This document shows positions 42,688 to 54,190 of a DNA stretch of 64,000 bases, in pieces. The number at the start of each line of letters is the position of its first letter. The stretch's first letter is position 1. Position numbers and translations under genes: made by a program. The stretch is taken from contig JAMXDE010000006.1 of NCBI GenBank assembly GCA_026770025.1, positions 620,001-684,000 of the forward strand. Direction: 5' to 3'. The stretch is from Craspedostauros australis. Lineage: Eukaryota; Bacillariophyta; Bacillariophyceae; Mastogloiales; Achnanthaceae. The notes below the pieces were generated by a model, which was not told the origin of the DNA, searched no databases, and saw only the letters and a list, made by a program, of their open reading frames with translations.

Positions 42688-44172
42688 ATGTCCGACCTGA
42701 CGGTGTACGCGGAGGCCTTGATCGCCACCGTGGCACGCGCATTCTACGACGACGAGGCGATCTGCATCATCGACGTGCTGATCCGCGACAAGTTCTTGCG
42801 CGACGATGACATGGCGCCGCGCCTGTCGCTGCCTGCGAAGAAGCTGCGCGCCACGCTGCAGTTCCTGCAGGAGGAGCATCTCGTCAAGTCGGAGACGGTC
42901 GACGATCTCAACGAGGGTGGCAGCCAGACCACCAAGTTCTGGTACATCGACTACAACCACGCCGTGCACAGCATCCGCCTGCGGATCCACTTCCTCAAGC
43001 AGCAGATCAGCGAGGCGGAGCGGTCGGCGCGATCCAACAGCTACTACCTCTGTCCGGGATACGAGGTCAAACGATGCAACGGACGGTACACGGAGCAGGA
43101 GGCGCAGCAGATGGTCGATCCCATCAGCGGCTGCTTCGTCTGCCAGGAGTGCTACATGCGTTACCAGGCCGACCCCAACGCCCCGCCGCTAGAGACCTAC
43201 ACGCTCACGCTCGTCGACAACGCCAAGGACCTGCATCGCGCCATGGACCACATCCGCCGCGTCAACGTGCAGCTCAGCGGGAAGATGATCGGCGGCCAGC
43301 AGATACGCGCCAGCATTTACGATCTGCTGCAGAAGGTGCGCGGCAAGGGCAGGAGCCCCATCACGTCCAACCTGCCGTCGGAGAACTTCGCGCTCGGCAT
43401 CGGCTCCAAGCGTCTCGCCGGCACGGGCCGCACGGCCAACCAGAAGGCGAAGAAGCTGGAGCAGGAGGGTGTGGCAGCGTCGGCCATGGCAGCGCGGAAC
43501 TACCTCGTCGGCGGCGGCCGGCGCAGCGCCGAAGGCAGCGACCTCACATTCTTGAAGAATGCCATGGGGAATGAAATCGCCTTTTCGGTCGAGAAGGGTG
43601 GAGGTGCGCGCGCCAACCTCCTGGCATCGGGACGGCGTCGGCGTCAGAAGCTCATGGATGCCGCGGCGACGCGCGTCGGTGCCACCGTGCCGTTGGAATT
43701 GCAGATGAAGCAGAGAGAGAAGGAGCGCCTCGAGAAGGAGGAGCAAAAGAGGAAGGCCCAGGAGGGAGGAGAGGACGGAGCCAACGGCAAGAATGGTGAC
43801 AACGTCGTCAAGACGAGCAAGGGCGTTCCGTCCAACATCCCGCTCGCATTCCTCAACAACAACATCGGCAGGCAGGATCTGGACGAGCAGATGGAACGGC
43901 TGCGACGCGAGGATATGGAGGATGCGGAGATGGAGGATGCCGACCACGACCTCCATCAGGAATCGTCCATCATCCTGTCCAGCGAAACAGAGGACATGCC
44001 GCATCTCTGGCAGGAGGATACGCGGAAGGCGTCCTTCCAGACGCTCTACGAGAAGGAGATGCGACGCCAACGCGACATCCTGTCCATCAAGAACGAGGCA
44101 GCGAGTCCGCCGAAGATGTCCATGACGGCAATGGATATGGATGATCGATACATCTCCTGGGAGGACGGCTAG
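42688..44172 (+). CDS. General transcription factor IIE, alpha subunit
   Basis: This is a 494-residue single-exon protein. An N-terminal extended winged helix (residues ~5-110: YAEALIATVARAFYDDEAIC, LPAKKLRATLQFLQEEHLV, FWYIDYNHAVHSIRLRI) is followed by a zinc-ribbon segment. That segment has Cys122, Cys130, Cys149, Cys152 and Cys155 within CPGYEVKRC...GCFVCQEC. The usual first pair is C-x2-C, whereas here it is C-x7-C. The acidic C-terminal third (DMEDAEMEDADHD) resembles the region that binds TFIIH in other eukaryotes. TFIIE-alpha pairs with TFIIE-beta and recruits TFIIH to RNA polymerase II promoters in the nucleus. No targeting signal is present. It is G+C-richer than many neighbours. Confidence 0.88.
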   Translation: MSDLTVYAEALIATVARAFYDDEAICIIDVLIRDKFLRDDDMAPRLSLPAKKLRATLQFLQEEHLVKSETVDDLNEGGSQTTKFWYIDYNHAVHSIRLRIHFLKQQISEAERSARSNSYYLCPGYEVKRCNGRYTEQEAQQMVDPISGCFVCQECYMRYQADPNAPPLETYTLTLVDNAKDLHRAMDHIRRVNVQLSGKMIGGQQIRASIYDLLQKVRGKGRSPITSNLPSENFALGIGSKRLAGTGRTANQKAKKLEQEGVAASAMAARNYLVGGGRRSAEGSDLTFLKNAMGNEIAFSVEKGGGARANLLASGRRRRQKLMDAAATRVGATVPLELQMKQREKERLEKEEQKRKAQEGGEDGANGKNGDNVVKTSKGVPSNIPLAFLNNNIGRQDLDEQMERLRREDMEDAEMEDADHDLHQESSIILSSETEDMPHLWQEDTRKASFQTLYEKEMRRQRDILSIKNEAASPPKMSMTAMDMDDRYISWEDG

Positions 44173-44598
44173 GCGACCCATGTGGTGTTAACACAATGGT
44201 GAGAGCCTGTGGCCTCGAGATCTTCAACGACACTCCATCACGCCATACGGATGCAGAGCAAGATTGGGACATGATGGATTCCTGCAATCTTCTGAGAGAA
44301 AGGAGAGGATCCACTCGTGATTCAATTGTTCGGAATGTTCGCCACGATTCGCCACATCATCGGCGTTGCGTGACAACAACGCACGTACTTGCAAGGTCAC
44401 AAACAGATGCGCACACGCACCCCCCACCAACGCACATCCCAAAGATCCAAAGCGTTACGATGAGCAGCAATGCACACAAAAGAGATTCGAACAACCAATC
44501 AAGCCAGCAGCAAAGACAACAACATAATAAAAGAGCGGAAGCAGAAGCAGAAACAACAAAGCAAACATCAAACTTAGACCAAACACATTTAGACCACG
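44173..44598. other. Spacer upstream of the CRTISO-like gene
   Basis: It is A/C-rich, with an A/G-rich stretch just before the start at 44599 that probably forms the 5'UTR. No gene is seen. Confidence 0.55.
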
Positions 44599-46666
44599 AT
44601 GAAGGTCTCCTCGGCTGTGTTCGTGGCGAGCATCTTCCTGGTGCCTGCCGATGCGTTCTCCATCGGCAGAACGGCACGGCTCACGCAGGCATCCGCCAGT
44701 CAACGAAGCCGTCAGCGAACAACAGCAACGCCCATCACGGGCCTCTTTTCCAGTCCCACGGATACTCCACAAGACGACGCAGCAACAGCTGCAGCAGCAG
44801 AGCGGGAGGTGGACGTCGTGGTCATTGGTGCTGGCATCGGAGGTCTCTCCTGTGCCGCACTGACCTCCAAGTACGGGCTGGACACCCTGTGCTTGGAAGC
44901 TCACGACACGTCGGGCGGCGTCGCCCATTCCTTCTCGAGGTACAGCTCCGCCTCCAAGGATGTTCCATTCCGTTTCGATTCCGGCCCGTCCCTCGTCACT
45001 GGCTTGAGCTCCAAGAGCACCAACCCATTGCGCCAAGTCCTGGATGCGGTTGGCACCGCCGACTTCGTCGATTGGAAGACCTACGATGGATGGGTCGTGC
45101 ACGACTACAGCGACGGCAAGTCGTTGAAATTGACCGCAGGAGATGGCGGCGAATTCGAACAGGCGCTGGAGGAGAAGGCCGGAGTGGCATCGCGCAAGGC
45201 ATTCGAAAAATTCCGCGACGAGATGCTGGATGATGGCGGCCTTTCCGAGGTCAGCTCCTACATTCCACCATTCGCATTGCGTGGTGGCGGGGCATTCGCG
45301 ACCTTCCTGGGCATCCTGCAGTACATCCCAAAGCTCATCACTATTGGGACCAAGGGACTGTTGCTCACGGGTCCATTCACGAAGACGATGGACAAGTATG
45401 AGGTACGTTTTCATGTTCGTGAAGGACTGTTGCGAACCAATACGCCGCATTGTACGAGTATATATCTTGCCATTGCATGGTCATCAATCTTTCAACTCAC
45501 CACCATAATGATCACCGTCATTCCGCCTCGTTGAACAGCTCGATGATACGTTCGTAAGAAAGTGGTTCGATTATCTGGCATTTGCGTTGTCAGGCGTCGA
45601 TGCATCCAACACGCAGGGTGCGCCGGTGGCATACATGATGTCCGATTTGCACAAGAAGGGTGCAGTCCTGGACTATCCCATGGGAGGCATGGATTCGCTC
45701 ATCCAGGCACTCGTCAAGGGCATGGAAGACAACGGCGGCAAGTTGCAGCTGAACAGCCGCGTCGAGCGGGTACTGCTGGAAGACGATGAGGAAACGGGAA
45801 AGTCGAAATGCACTGGAGTGCAGCTGGCGGATGGCACGATCATCAAAGCCCGCCGCGGCGTGGTGAGCAACGCACCTTTGTGGAACTACGCACGTATCTT
45901 GGAGGATTCGGTGGATGGACATGGGAATGGCAACGGCGACAGTCCGACTCTCGAAGCTGTTCGAAAAGTGCGCAAGCAGGCTGACGGCATGAGCATGACA
46001 CGCAGCTTCATGCACCTGCACATTGGAATTCCAAAGGAGGGTCTGCCGGACCTGGAATGCCACCATTCCGTCTTGAACTTCGATCATCCTGTCACGGACG
46101 AGCAGAACATGAGCATCATCTCCATCCCAACCGTGTTCGATCCGAGCCTGGCGCCCGAGGGATACCACATCGTCCACGCGTACACCGCGGCGAGCGACAA
46201 TTTTGAGCAATGGGAAAAGTATCAGGAAGAAACCGGAAAAGTTGGGTCCAGCCCCAACTCCGGAAGTTCGCAGGAATACAACCGCAAGGATGGGTACCAG
46301 GAATTGAAAGAAGAAAAGGTCGAGGCGTTGTGGAAGGCCGTCGAATGTGTCATTCCCGATGTCCGCGAACGTGCGAAGCAACCTGGCAGCACCGTGCTGG
46401 TGGGGACTCCCCTGACCCATCGCCGATACAACCAGCGGTACAAGGGAACGTACGGTCCCGGCATCAACCCAGGCAAGGAGGTTTGGGAATTGGCAGGAGC
46501 CACCACGCCCATCGAGAATCTGTACGCCTGCGGTGACACCAGCTTTCCCGGCATCGGCTTGCCGGGCGTTGCGGCTTCTGGAACGATCGCTGCGAACTCC
46601 ATGGTCCCTGTCAGGAAGCAACTGGCGCTCATGAAGGAACTCAAGGAGCAGGGTGCCTTGCAATAG
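44599..46666 (+). CDS. CRTISO-like carotenoid isomerase/desaturase-type flavoprotein, plastid
   Basis: There are two exons, 44599-45402 and 45539-46666, joined in phase 0 across a 136-bp intron (GTACGT...GAACAG). The product has 643 residues. The leader MKVSSAVFVASIFLVPADAF ends in an Ala/Phe junction of the plastid-entry type. A dinucleotide-binding fold follows (VVVIGAGIGGLSCAA, about 72-86). Then come FDSGPSLVTGL, DYPMGGMDSLIQALVKGM and the C-terminal LYACGDTSFPGIGLPGVAASG. This order is that of carotenoid cis-trans isomerase and related phytoene-desaturase-like enzymes. Diatoms have several CRTISO paralogues, and one acts in fucoxanthin synthesis. Which paralogue this is cannot be settled here. 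Confidence 0.85.
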
Positions 46667-47091
46667 TAAGATAGAGGACTCTATCCAGAGAGTAGTCAAG
46701 AAGGTTCAGCACGCGTCATGCAGAGTAAAGTGTAGTAGTTAGTGAGCATCAGTTGTGCGATTCTTCACAACGTGTTCAAGGAGCTGAGACTGCCAACGCA
46801 TGATCTATGGCACCATACATTGCTCCAAACAAACGTCGTCCAAACCACGCGCTGCCATTGCTATCATCGTTTATGAATCAATTGTTTTATTGTGTTATTG
46901 TCGTATGTACCCTCTGCACTGTGTCTGTGCTATGTACTGTGCAATGTATTCTGTTGAGTGGTTGGATTTTTGTTGGTTTGTTTGGTCCATTCATCGATTG
47001 ATCGGTCGTGATACGAGGGCGGTCCCTTCCTCGATCCACTCATTCACCCATGCACACCAGTGCATGAAAGTGCATGAATACTGTCACTCGT
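46667..47091. other. Convergent spacer
   Basis: It lies between the CRTISO-like (+) and CIAO2-like (-) stops. It is T-rich, with no gene. Confidence 0.6.
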
Positions 47092-48051
47092 TTATTCACT
47101 GTACATGCCGCCCTTGATGCACTTATTGACAACACCGGCCAAATGCTTGTTCTCCAACGCCGCGCACACACGCTCCTTGTCCCGAAGCTGCTTGTTGATC
47201 GCATTCTCCGATGCGTGAGTGCCTGGCTGTATCTGCACGACGATCTTGAACCTGGACGGCAGCGACCGCAGCAGCTTGACGCGTAGACACAGACCGATCA
47301 ATGTTGCCATGGAGCAGTGCGGGATAGTGGGGGTGAATCGAACTTCGACCTTCGATGGTTCATTCACACGCGCTGGTGCACCATCGACTTCCATCGCGTT
47401 GGACACATCCAAGGCATCGTACACCTCGACGTGTTCCAAATTGACAACGCTGAGCTGCTCCAACGTGTGCGGATGCTCCGGATCCTGAATGTTGCGAATG
47501 ATGTCGAAGACTTCCTCACGGTCAAGACGGTCTCGTTTGATCGATGGTGTGTGCGATGGCGTGTCTTGTGCCGCACTGCTCCCATCGCCCGTCTGGTCCG
47601 CAACACGAGCAACGCCATGAGCTGAGGCATCTGCGGACGGCGCTTCGTTGGGAGCAGCCACGACGCCGGCCCTTGCTCCTGGAAGCGTCAGCAACGGCGG
47701 CTTCTTGAGAATGTCGTGCGCGTTCGTGGGGATGACAAGACCGGCATTGCGCAGCAGCGGAAGACCCTTGCCCTTCGTTCCACGCGATATGTCTGCCAGC
47801 GCATGCAAGATTGATCTGTCCTCCGCGGCCGTAGGAACCCACTCCCAATCACTGTCTCCAAACCCTGCGCCCATTCGAGAAACGGTGCTGCTCTGTGAGT
47901 CCAAACCCATGTCATCCAAGGCGGACGTGCTGCACAGAACAAACGATCCCATCTGCGACCATGCCAAGGGCTCTCTTCGAGCCGACGTGCGTTCTTTGTC
48001 AACGCGGGAGACGGTGGGATTGGAGTTGTCCTTGGGTGCTGATGGGTCCAT
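47092..48051 (-). CDS. CIAO2/MIP18-family cytosolic Fe-S targeting factor
   Basis: This is a 319-residue single-exon protein. The C-terminal half is a MIP18/DUF59 domain: [20 protein letters not shown], then [20 protein letters not shown] with the reactive Cys246, then [20 protein letters not shown] and [11 protein letters not shown]. These match the CIAO2B/FAM96B subunit of the CIA targeting complex (with MMS19 and CIAO1), which hands Fe-S clusters to nuclear and cytosolic proteins. Typical homologues have about 160 residues. Here an extra ~165-residue low-complexity N-terminus is present. Later methionines (34, 48, 60) are possible starts, but none removes the whole extension. No plastid or mitochondrial leader is evident. 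Confidence 0.88.
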   Translation of the reverse strand: MDPSAPKDNSNPTVSRVDKERTSARREPLAWSQMGSFVLCSTSALDDMGLDSQSSTVSRMGAGFGDSDWEWVPTAAEDRSILHALADISRGTKGKGLPLLRNAGLVIPTNAHDILKKPPLLTLPGARAGVVAAPNEAPSADASAHGVARVADQTGDGSSAAQDTPSHTPSIKRDRLDREEVFDIIRNIQDPEHPHTLEQLSVVNLEHVEVYDALDVSNAMEVDGAPARVNEPSKVEVRFTPTIPHCSMATLIGLCLRVKLLRSLPSRFKIVVQIQPGTHASENAINKQLRDKERVCAALENKHLAGVVNKCIKGGMYSE

Positions 48052-48671
48052 CTTGTCTCTTGCCTTGCCTTGCTCTGCCTCTTGTCTGACACCAAGATTG
48101 GTTGATCCTGCTTCTCTGTGTCAGCGTGTGCTGCAGCAACTCTCCTATTATGACTTGTCTGCTCTCGCCTCAGACGGACAGATAGGTAGGTAAAATGATT
48201 CTCTCTTGTTGTTGTGACAGTTGAGGTGTGTGACCACAGCGCAATGCGTTTGGTGCAGTTCGGGTTGATGCCGTGACAAGCGCGTACCTGTTCTTCTTCG
48301 TTGCGAGTCCCGATCACTCGTCACGCGTGATCGCATTGGAGGACCAACACGAACAACTTTGTTCATCTATCTTTGTTTCATAGCGTCTTCTCCTCAATTT
48401 GTTTCGGGCGATCACGAAACGCAAAGTGTGCACGCATCTGTGAGTCCGGCGTCGGTATGGCTTGGAAAGAGAAACGAGAACCCGATCTTCGACAAAGATC
48501 CATCTGGCGTTTCCCTCCTGCGTTTGCGTCGTTACACACGTCTCGATCATGATGTGTGAGCAGGAAGCCCTTGTCCCACGAACACCGTAGTAGCGGTTGC
48601 GGACGCGATTCCGCTTCCCCACTTCCCCTCTTGTCCCCTTCCCCACTTGCACCCTTGCCCTCTTACCCACT

Positions 48672-48724
<53 letters not shown>

Positions 48725-48924
48725 AAGATGCTTCGAGCTTCTCTGCCCAACTTGCAGCTCCCATAAAAAGAACATCGGATAGATTCTGCCACGTGACGAT
48801 GCCATCCACACTGACATCAGCACCAACATCGACATCAACATCAACATCCACTTCTTCACCTCCATCATCGCCAACCATTCTTGGTTCCTCGTCAATCAAG
48901 CAAGGTCACAAGTATCGATACTGT
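48052..48924. promoter_or_regulatory. Shared upstream region of CIAO2-like and flavoprotein genes
   Basis: The starts diverge at 48051 (-) and 48925 (+). The region includes a (CT)n run at 48675-48722. If the flavoprotein starts at 48799 instead, the run is still noncoding. Confidence 0.5.
48675..48722. repeat. (CT)n microsatellite
   Basis: It is about 24 uninterrupted TC/CT units in the upstream region of the flavoprotein gene. It is likely length-polymorphic. Confidence 0.95.
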
Positions 48925-51031
48925 ATGAAACCTAGCACCATCAGTCTTGCGCGACAACGACGTCTTATCCGCTGTAGCCAAGCAGCCAGGATCTCGATCG
49001 CAGCTTGTGCTTTGTTGACGACTTTGAATCCAACCATCACAAGTGCATTCCACTTCTCCAACAGCTCTTTGGCGTTGACATCACGTCTGGAACAACAAGC
49101 AGCAACAGCAGCAAGAACAGCATCAGCGACGATCACAGCAGCGTCGGGCAAAACCTCATTTTCCACATCCAGCACCACCATGGCAGCGACAGCACCAGGA
49201 AAGACCGATGGCCCATGGGGCATAGACGATAAGGCGCTAGCTGATCAGGCAAGGACCAAGCTGGGTATCTGGCCCTTGGACAAGCACAACGTCGTCTTGC
49301 TCAACGAGGTTCATCCAAGGAACTACGAAGGCCAGAAGCCTCACGAGATCTATGACTTGATCGCCATCGGAGCGTAAGTGCAACACGCGAGTCTACTTCT
49401 TGCGTGCCATGTGACTGTCTGGCTCTGTGGTTCTGTGACTCTGTGACTCTGTTCGTATGGAACCATCTCGTTGCACGAACGGGCCGAGAAGCAATTGCCG
49501 CGTTTCTTGGCGCTGCTTCCTTGCTTCGTTCATCTGATATGCTCATACGCTCTTCACAAATCTACTTCTTGCGCACCACCATGTCCCCGCTCTGCTGCAC
49601 GCACGCGTCGTCAAACTCCAACGAAACCGACGCCGCAGCGGAGCAGGTGGGCTTGTCACGTCGAGACAATCTGCGCGTCGAGGTGCAAAGAGCGCAATGA
49701 TCTCCGAACATCTGGCGGGAGGAGACTGTCTGAATGTTGGGTGTGTGCCATCCAAGGCGCTGATCCGATCTGCCAAGGCGGTCGCTGAAGTTAGGAAGGC
49801 CTCTCAATTCGGAGTGGTCTTGCCACCTGGCGAAATCAAGGTCGATTTCAAGGCCGTGATGGAACGGCTCCGAGAGATCCGCGCGACCATCGCTCCCGCC
49901 GACGGACACGGCGGCACAGAGAAGGCAGGAGCTCACGTCTTCCAAGGCAGAGGTCGTTTCACCGGCCCGGATACCGTCGAGGTGAATGGGCAGGAATTGA
50001 AGTTCAAGAAGTGCGTCGTGGCAACAGGCGGCCGCCCGTTCATCCCCGACATCCCAGGCCTCAAGGATGCACCCTTCACGACCAACGAGCAGCTTTTCAA
50101 CTTGGAGGCTCTGCCGCCGAGGATGATGATCATCGGCGCGGGGGTGATTGCCCTGGAGATGGCGCAATCTTTTGCGTTGCTGGGATCGAAGGTGACTGTG
50201 CTGAATCGATCATCGCGCCTCTTCCAATCCAAAGGTGGCGATAAGGAAGCAGCCGAGCTGATGCAATCCCTCCTCGAGAAGGATGGCGTGCAGTTCATCA
50301 ATTCCGCGGCGGTGTCCTCCGTCGCGACCATCAATCAACAAGGGGCTTCACCCGACGATTTCCCCCTCATGAGCGTGAAGGTGGGTGAGCAGGACCTCGA
50401 ATGCGAGTGCCTCATCGTGGCCACCGGAAGACTCGCCAACGTGGAAGATTTAGGTCTGGACAAGGCGGGCGTGGAGTACAAGCTTGGCAAGGGGATCGTC
50501 GTGGATGACCTCACGGCATCTGTGTCCAACCCGAACGTTTACGCAGTCGGCGATTGCGTCGCCGATGTGCCACGGCTCACGCATATGAGTGGCGAGATGG
50601 CGAAGATGGTCGTGCAGAACGCACTCGCTGGAGATGATTGGAAGCTCAGCAGCCTGGTCGTGCCCGCGGTTGCCTACACCCATCCAGAATATGCCACCGT
50701 TGGCATCGCATCCGAAGACATGGCTGCGAAGAAAGGCATCGAAGTCGACGTCTACAGGACGGGCTTGGAGCACAATGACCGTGCCATCACGGATGGATTC
50801 CGTTACGGCTTTTGCAAGACGATCGTCGAAAAGGGCACGCAGAAGATCCTGGGAGCCACGATCGTTGCGGAGCGCGCTGGTGAGATGGTAAACGAAGTCT
50901 CATTGGCCATCAAGAACGATCTCGGCTTGCATGCCATCGGACGCAACATCCATTCTTATCCAACGACTGGAGAATGTGTGCAGTTCTGCGGCGTGAACTA
51001 CATCAATCAGAACCTGCCAAGGTTGGATTGA
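48925..51031 (+). CDS. Class I pyridine nucleotide-disulfide oxidoreductase (MerA/Lpd-like), plastid
   Basis: There are two exons, 48925-49373 and 49639-51031, joined in phase 2 across a 265-bp intron (GTAAGT...CCGCAG). The product has 613 residues. The junction falls inside the FAD-binding motif and restores DLIAIGAGAGGLVTS. The redox-active pair is in GGDCLNVGCVPSK. NAD(P)-binding (MMIIGAGVIALEMAQSFALLG), central and C-terminal dimerisation (YPTTGECVQFCG) regions are complete. The leader has a hydrophobic stretch ending TSAFHF, a plastid-entry motif. A longer start at 48799 is possible. The sequence resembles mercuric-reductase-like and dihydrolipoamide-dehydrogenase-like proteins of algae. 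The extra C-terminal Cys pair of true mercuric reductase is absent, so Hg(II) reduction is not supported. Substrate is unknown. Confidence 0.87.
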
Positions 51032-52974
51032 TGGCTTCCGCTGCGCGCCGCCCGGCATCGGTACTCGTACCGCAGGAACATGATCCAATTCCACCACTCA
51101 TAGTCGTACTGTCCCATTTCCGCCACTGGACGGATCGCCGTACTGCTCGTATGTAGAGTAGTGCATCAAGACACGAGTATAGAGTCACACTTTATGAAAG
51201 ATGGAATTTTACTGTTGCTAGATGTGGCATTGCATGATATTGCTGTTCTGTGGTACTGATACCGCTGACACAACAATGATGGCGAACAACCAGTCAACCA
51301 AGCAACCAACCACCAAACATTTAGCCCTGCGCGGGATCATGACATGTCATTCGCCAGTCGTGCAGAACACACGGAAACATGTTTCGTCTGTTCCTTTGTA
51401 GCAGACAACCTGACAACGATCATACTGGTAGTACTTTGTCTGACCTAATAATAAAGCTAGCAAAGTGACAATAGTCGTAACGTACATCAACAACAAGGCA
51501 GCGCATCATGCTCCACCGTGCTAGCGCGGTGTTGGCATAGTGGCATACTTCCAATATGTCCATCTCAAGGATGGGTCAAGATGAAGAACTCGAGAGAAGA
51601 ACGAGTGTGGTTTGGCGGAGCCACGCAGAGGGCGTGAGTTGAGTACTACACTTGTATAATATAATATTCTACTATTCTATATTATGCAATGTTATAGATC
51701 GAAGCAAGCAACGGCAACGCACAGATTCCATGATTTGATCCATCAACAGTGATGGCGTACATATTCTATTCTATTATATATAATACATGCAAAAGGAAAT
51801 TGAGCAGATTGCATCTTGCAGTCATTGATGCGTGGCAAGTGCTCTGATTCTCAGGGTAGAGGACTGCGGTACATACATGAAAGCAGAGCAGTGGTACCAT
51901 GTAGTTGATCTATCTACTCTGTGTATTGGTAGAGTGTTGTGCTCTACCTCCAAGAGCTACTATCTCTGATGGATGGATGAACCGCACCGCCACGTTGGCA
52001 CGAGGAGATGCTGCAACGGTGGCATTTGTTGACACTCATCGTGTCTGCACATCTCCCCCAGGTGCCGGAATCACCACTAATTTTTTGTTCTGACTCCTTT
52101 TTTCTTTGTGTTGCAGGAGATTCTTTCCGTGTTGATTCACCCAGACCATCACCCACACAGAAGGTTCGATATTTGTGAGACGAATCGCACTTAAGGGCGA
52201 AGGGAAATGACCAGCCTCATTTTAATTATGGGCCTGTGCACAACTTCATCCCGATCATCAGGAAGAAATTCAGGAATTGAAGTTCTTCAGAATTGGACGT
52301 GCGGTTATCACGCAAACGCACCTGGGCGAAACCCACAACCGTCGTGTTCGGTGCATTTTCCGTGTCTCGGCTGCGCAGTTGTTGTTCGCCAACCAATCAA
52401 CCTGCCAGAGTGTTTGCCAACCACCAACGCAACAGGCTCGTGCGAAAGAGAAAGAAGCAATCACACCCGCCATACAAGTATGAGTAGTCGTACGAGCCAC
52501 CCACGCGATGTATCGTGCAGTGATGGTCTGATGTGGCTCTTCCTGGCCAGCACCAGTACCAGCGTGTAATGACTTGCTGTCACCCTCGTTGTTTGCGCGA
52601 TGTAGCTCGCTCATGCGTGATGTGATACCTCAGGTTGTGTTTGGAGATTGCCCATCCCACGCCCGAGCCACGAGTTGTCGCGGCCCACCCAGCAACGAGG
52701 CATCGTGGAACCAAACCGCGTTTGCCACGCGCCAACCTCCACTGCCCACATTTTGCGAGCGCAATTGAGTGCCAACAACAAGCCACACAAAGCGCAACGC
52801 AGCCGCATTCGCACCCGCAGCAGCGAAAGCAGCAGCAGGGAAGAGGTCAAGAAGACGTCGGGAGCCTCTGGTGTCATAAAAGCACATCATCTGCACTTCT
52901 CACCTCCTGTGAGGAAGACCGCAATTACAACTAACACTGCCATCACCACCGCCATCACCACCGCCATCACCACC
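51032..52974. other. Gene-poor spacer (1.9 kb)
   Basis: The 3' flank of the flavoprotein gene has TACTCGTA at 51062-51069. AT-rich TATTCTA-like runs occur at 51655-51690 and 51763-51790. Frames such as 52207-52569 lack motifs. The last 36 bp are a perfect 12-bp triplicate described separately. Confidence 0.5.
52939..52974 (+). repeat. Three perfect 12-bp repeats abutting a start codon
   Basis: GCCATCACCACC occurs three times head to tail and is followed directly by the ATG of the Mpv17-family gene. It is probably part of the 5'UTR and supplies the CACC context before the start. Confidence 0.9.
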
Positions 52975-54190
52975 ATGAGACTTACTCATCTCCTCGTCGC
53001 TATCGTTGCGCCTTGCGCAGCGTTCACCATCACCACCCCACCGCGTCACGATGGAAGAGTAAGTTCCATCGAGGAGGATGGCAGCTACCTACTACCGTGA
53101 TGACGATGGCGGCGGTCATTGCATTCGGGCTCGCGGTGGCTGCCTCTTTGAAGCACGGAAAGCCCACCATGAGAGCGTCTGCACGAACAAACAGGCGTTG
53201 TGATATGAAGTCATTGACATCAAGCTGCACCACGTCCCTCCTCTCGTTACCCTTCCCCCTCGTTCCGCTCTGGCGCATCCCTCGCAGGTCACACCAATGA
53301 AGCGATTTCACTACGGGACATCGTCTGCGCTTCTGAGTTCTCGCACAGAAGCTGTCACCGACCCCATCTCCGCTGGCACTCTCCACGGCCACGCAAATAG
53401 CGCCATGCCGCTGCCAACCGGTGATGATGACAGAATGAAGGCACCGCCCAGCGCATTGGCGATAGACCTGAACCAAATGTTCACCGTCGCCAAGCCGGCT
53501 CTTTCCACAGCCATGGGGGCGCTTGCACTCATCGCACTGGGCACTGAATACGGCGTCCACGAGACCATCAAGGCCGATGCGCTCCAGCTCTGGCAGTCCT
53601 ACACTCAAGTCCTAGCCTCAGCGCCCATTGCCACCAAGGCCGTCACGTCTGGCGTCGTATACACCATCGGCGACATCATGGCGCAACGGTCGAAGCTTGG
53701 CGACGAGGAATGGACGCTGGACGTGCCTCGCACCATCCGAAGCATGCTGGCCGGGCTCTGTGGCCATGGCATTCTGTCGCACTTCTGGTACGACATCTCC
53801 GAAACATTCTTCAACGACCAGCTGCACTGGACGGCGTGGTGGGCCACCATCCCGAAGATAGGCGTCGATCAGCTCTTTTGGGGTCCGTCATGGAATGCCA
53901 TCTACATGCTCATGCTAGGCATGATGAAGCTGGAAGACCCTGCCAGCGTCTTGGCGGACATCAAGCGGAACACTTTGCCTCTGATCGTGAGCGGGCTCAA
54001 GCTGTGGCCGTTGGCCCACGTCGTCACGTACGGGCTGCTCCCGACCGAGCACCGGCTGCTGTGGGTCGACATCGTCGAGATCGTCTGGGTTGTCATCCTT
54101 GCCACGCAAGCCAACAGCGACGGCGTGGCCACTGACGACGCCGGCACCGGCGACAGCGAGAACGTCCAGAGTCCCGTTGTCGAGAGATGA
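52975..54190 (+). CDS. Mpv17/PMP22-family membrane protein, plastid-directed
   Basis: There are two exons, 52975-53058 and 53288-54190, joined in phase 0 across a 229-bp intron (GTAAGT...CGCAG). The product has 328 residues. Exon 1 encodes just 28 residues, the leader MRLTHLLVAIVAPCAAFT, whose Ala/Phe junction fits plastid entry. An unspliced start at 53297 would lose it. The body has Mpv17-type features: TSGVVYTIGDIMAQ, the segment GHGILSHFWYDI, then WWATIPKIGVDQLFWGPSWN, and near the end LKLWPLAHVVTYGLLPTEHRLLWV (the Mpv17 NYxxVP region is altered). The family forms small channels in peroxisomal, mitochondrial or plastid membranes, with debated cargo. The C-terminal ~30 residues are polar and not conserved. 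Confidence 0.85.

Noticed and set aside
43189-44181. 330-residue minus-strand frame opposite TFIIE-alpha
   Set aside because: It is a Leu/His/Arg-rich shadow frame produced by the codon bias of the sense gene.
45590-46699. 369-residue minus-strand frame opposite the CRTISO-like gene
   Set aside because: It is a shadow of the flavoprotein frame, with no recognisable domain.
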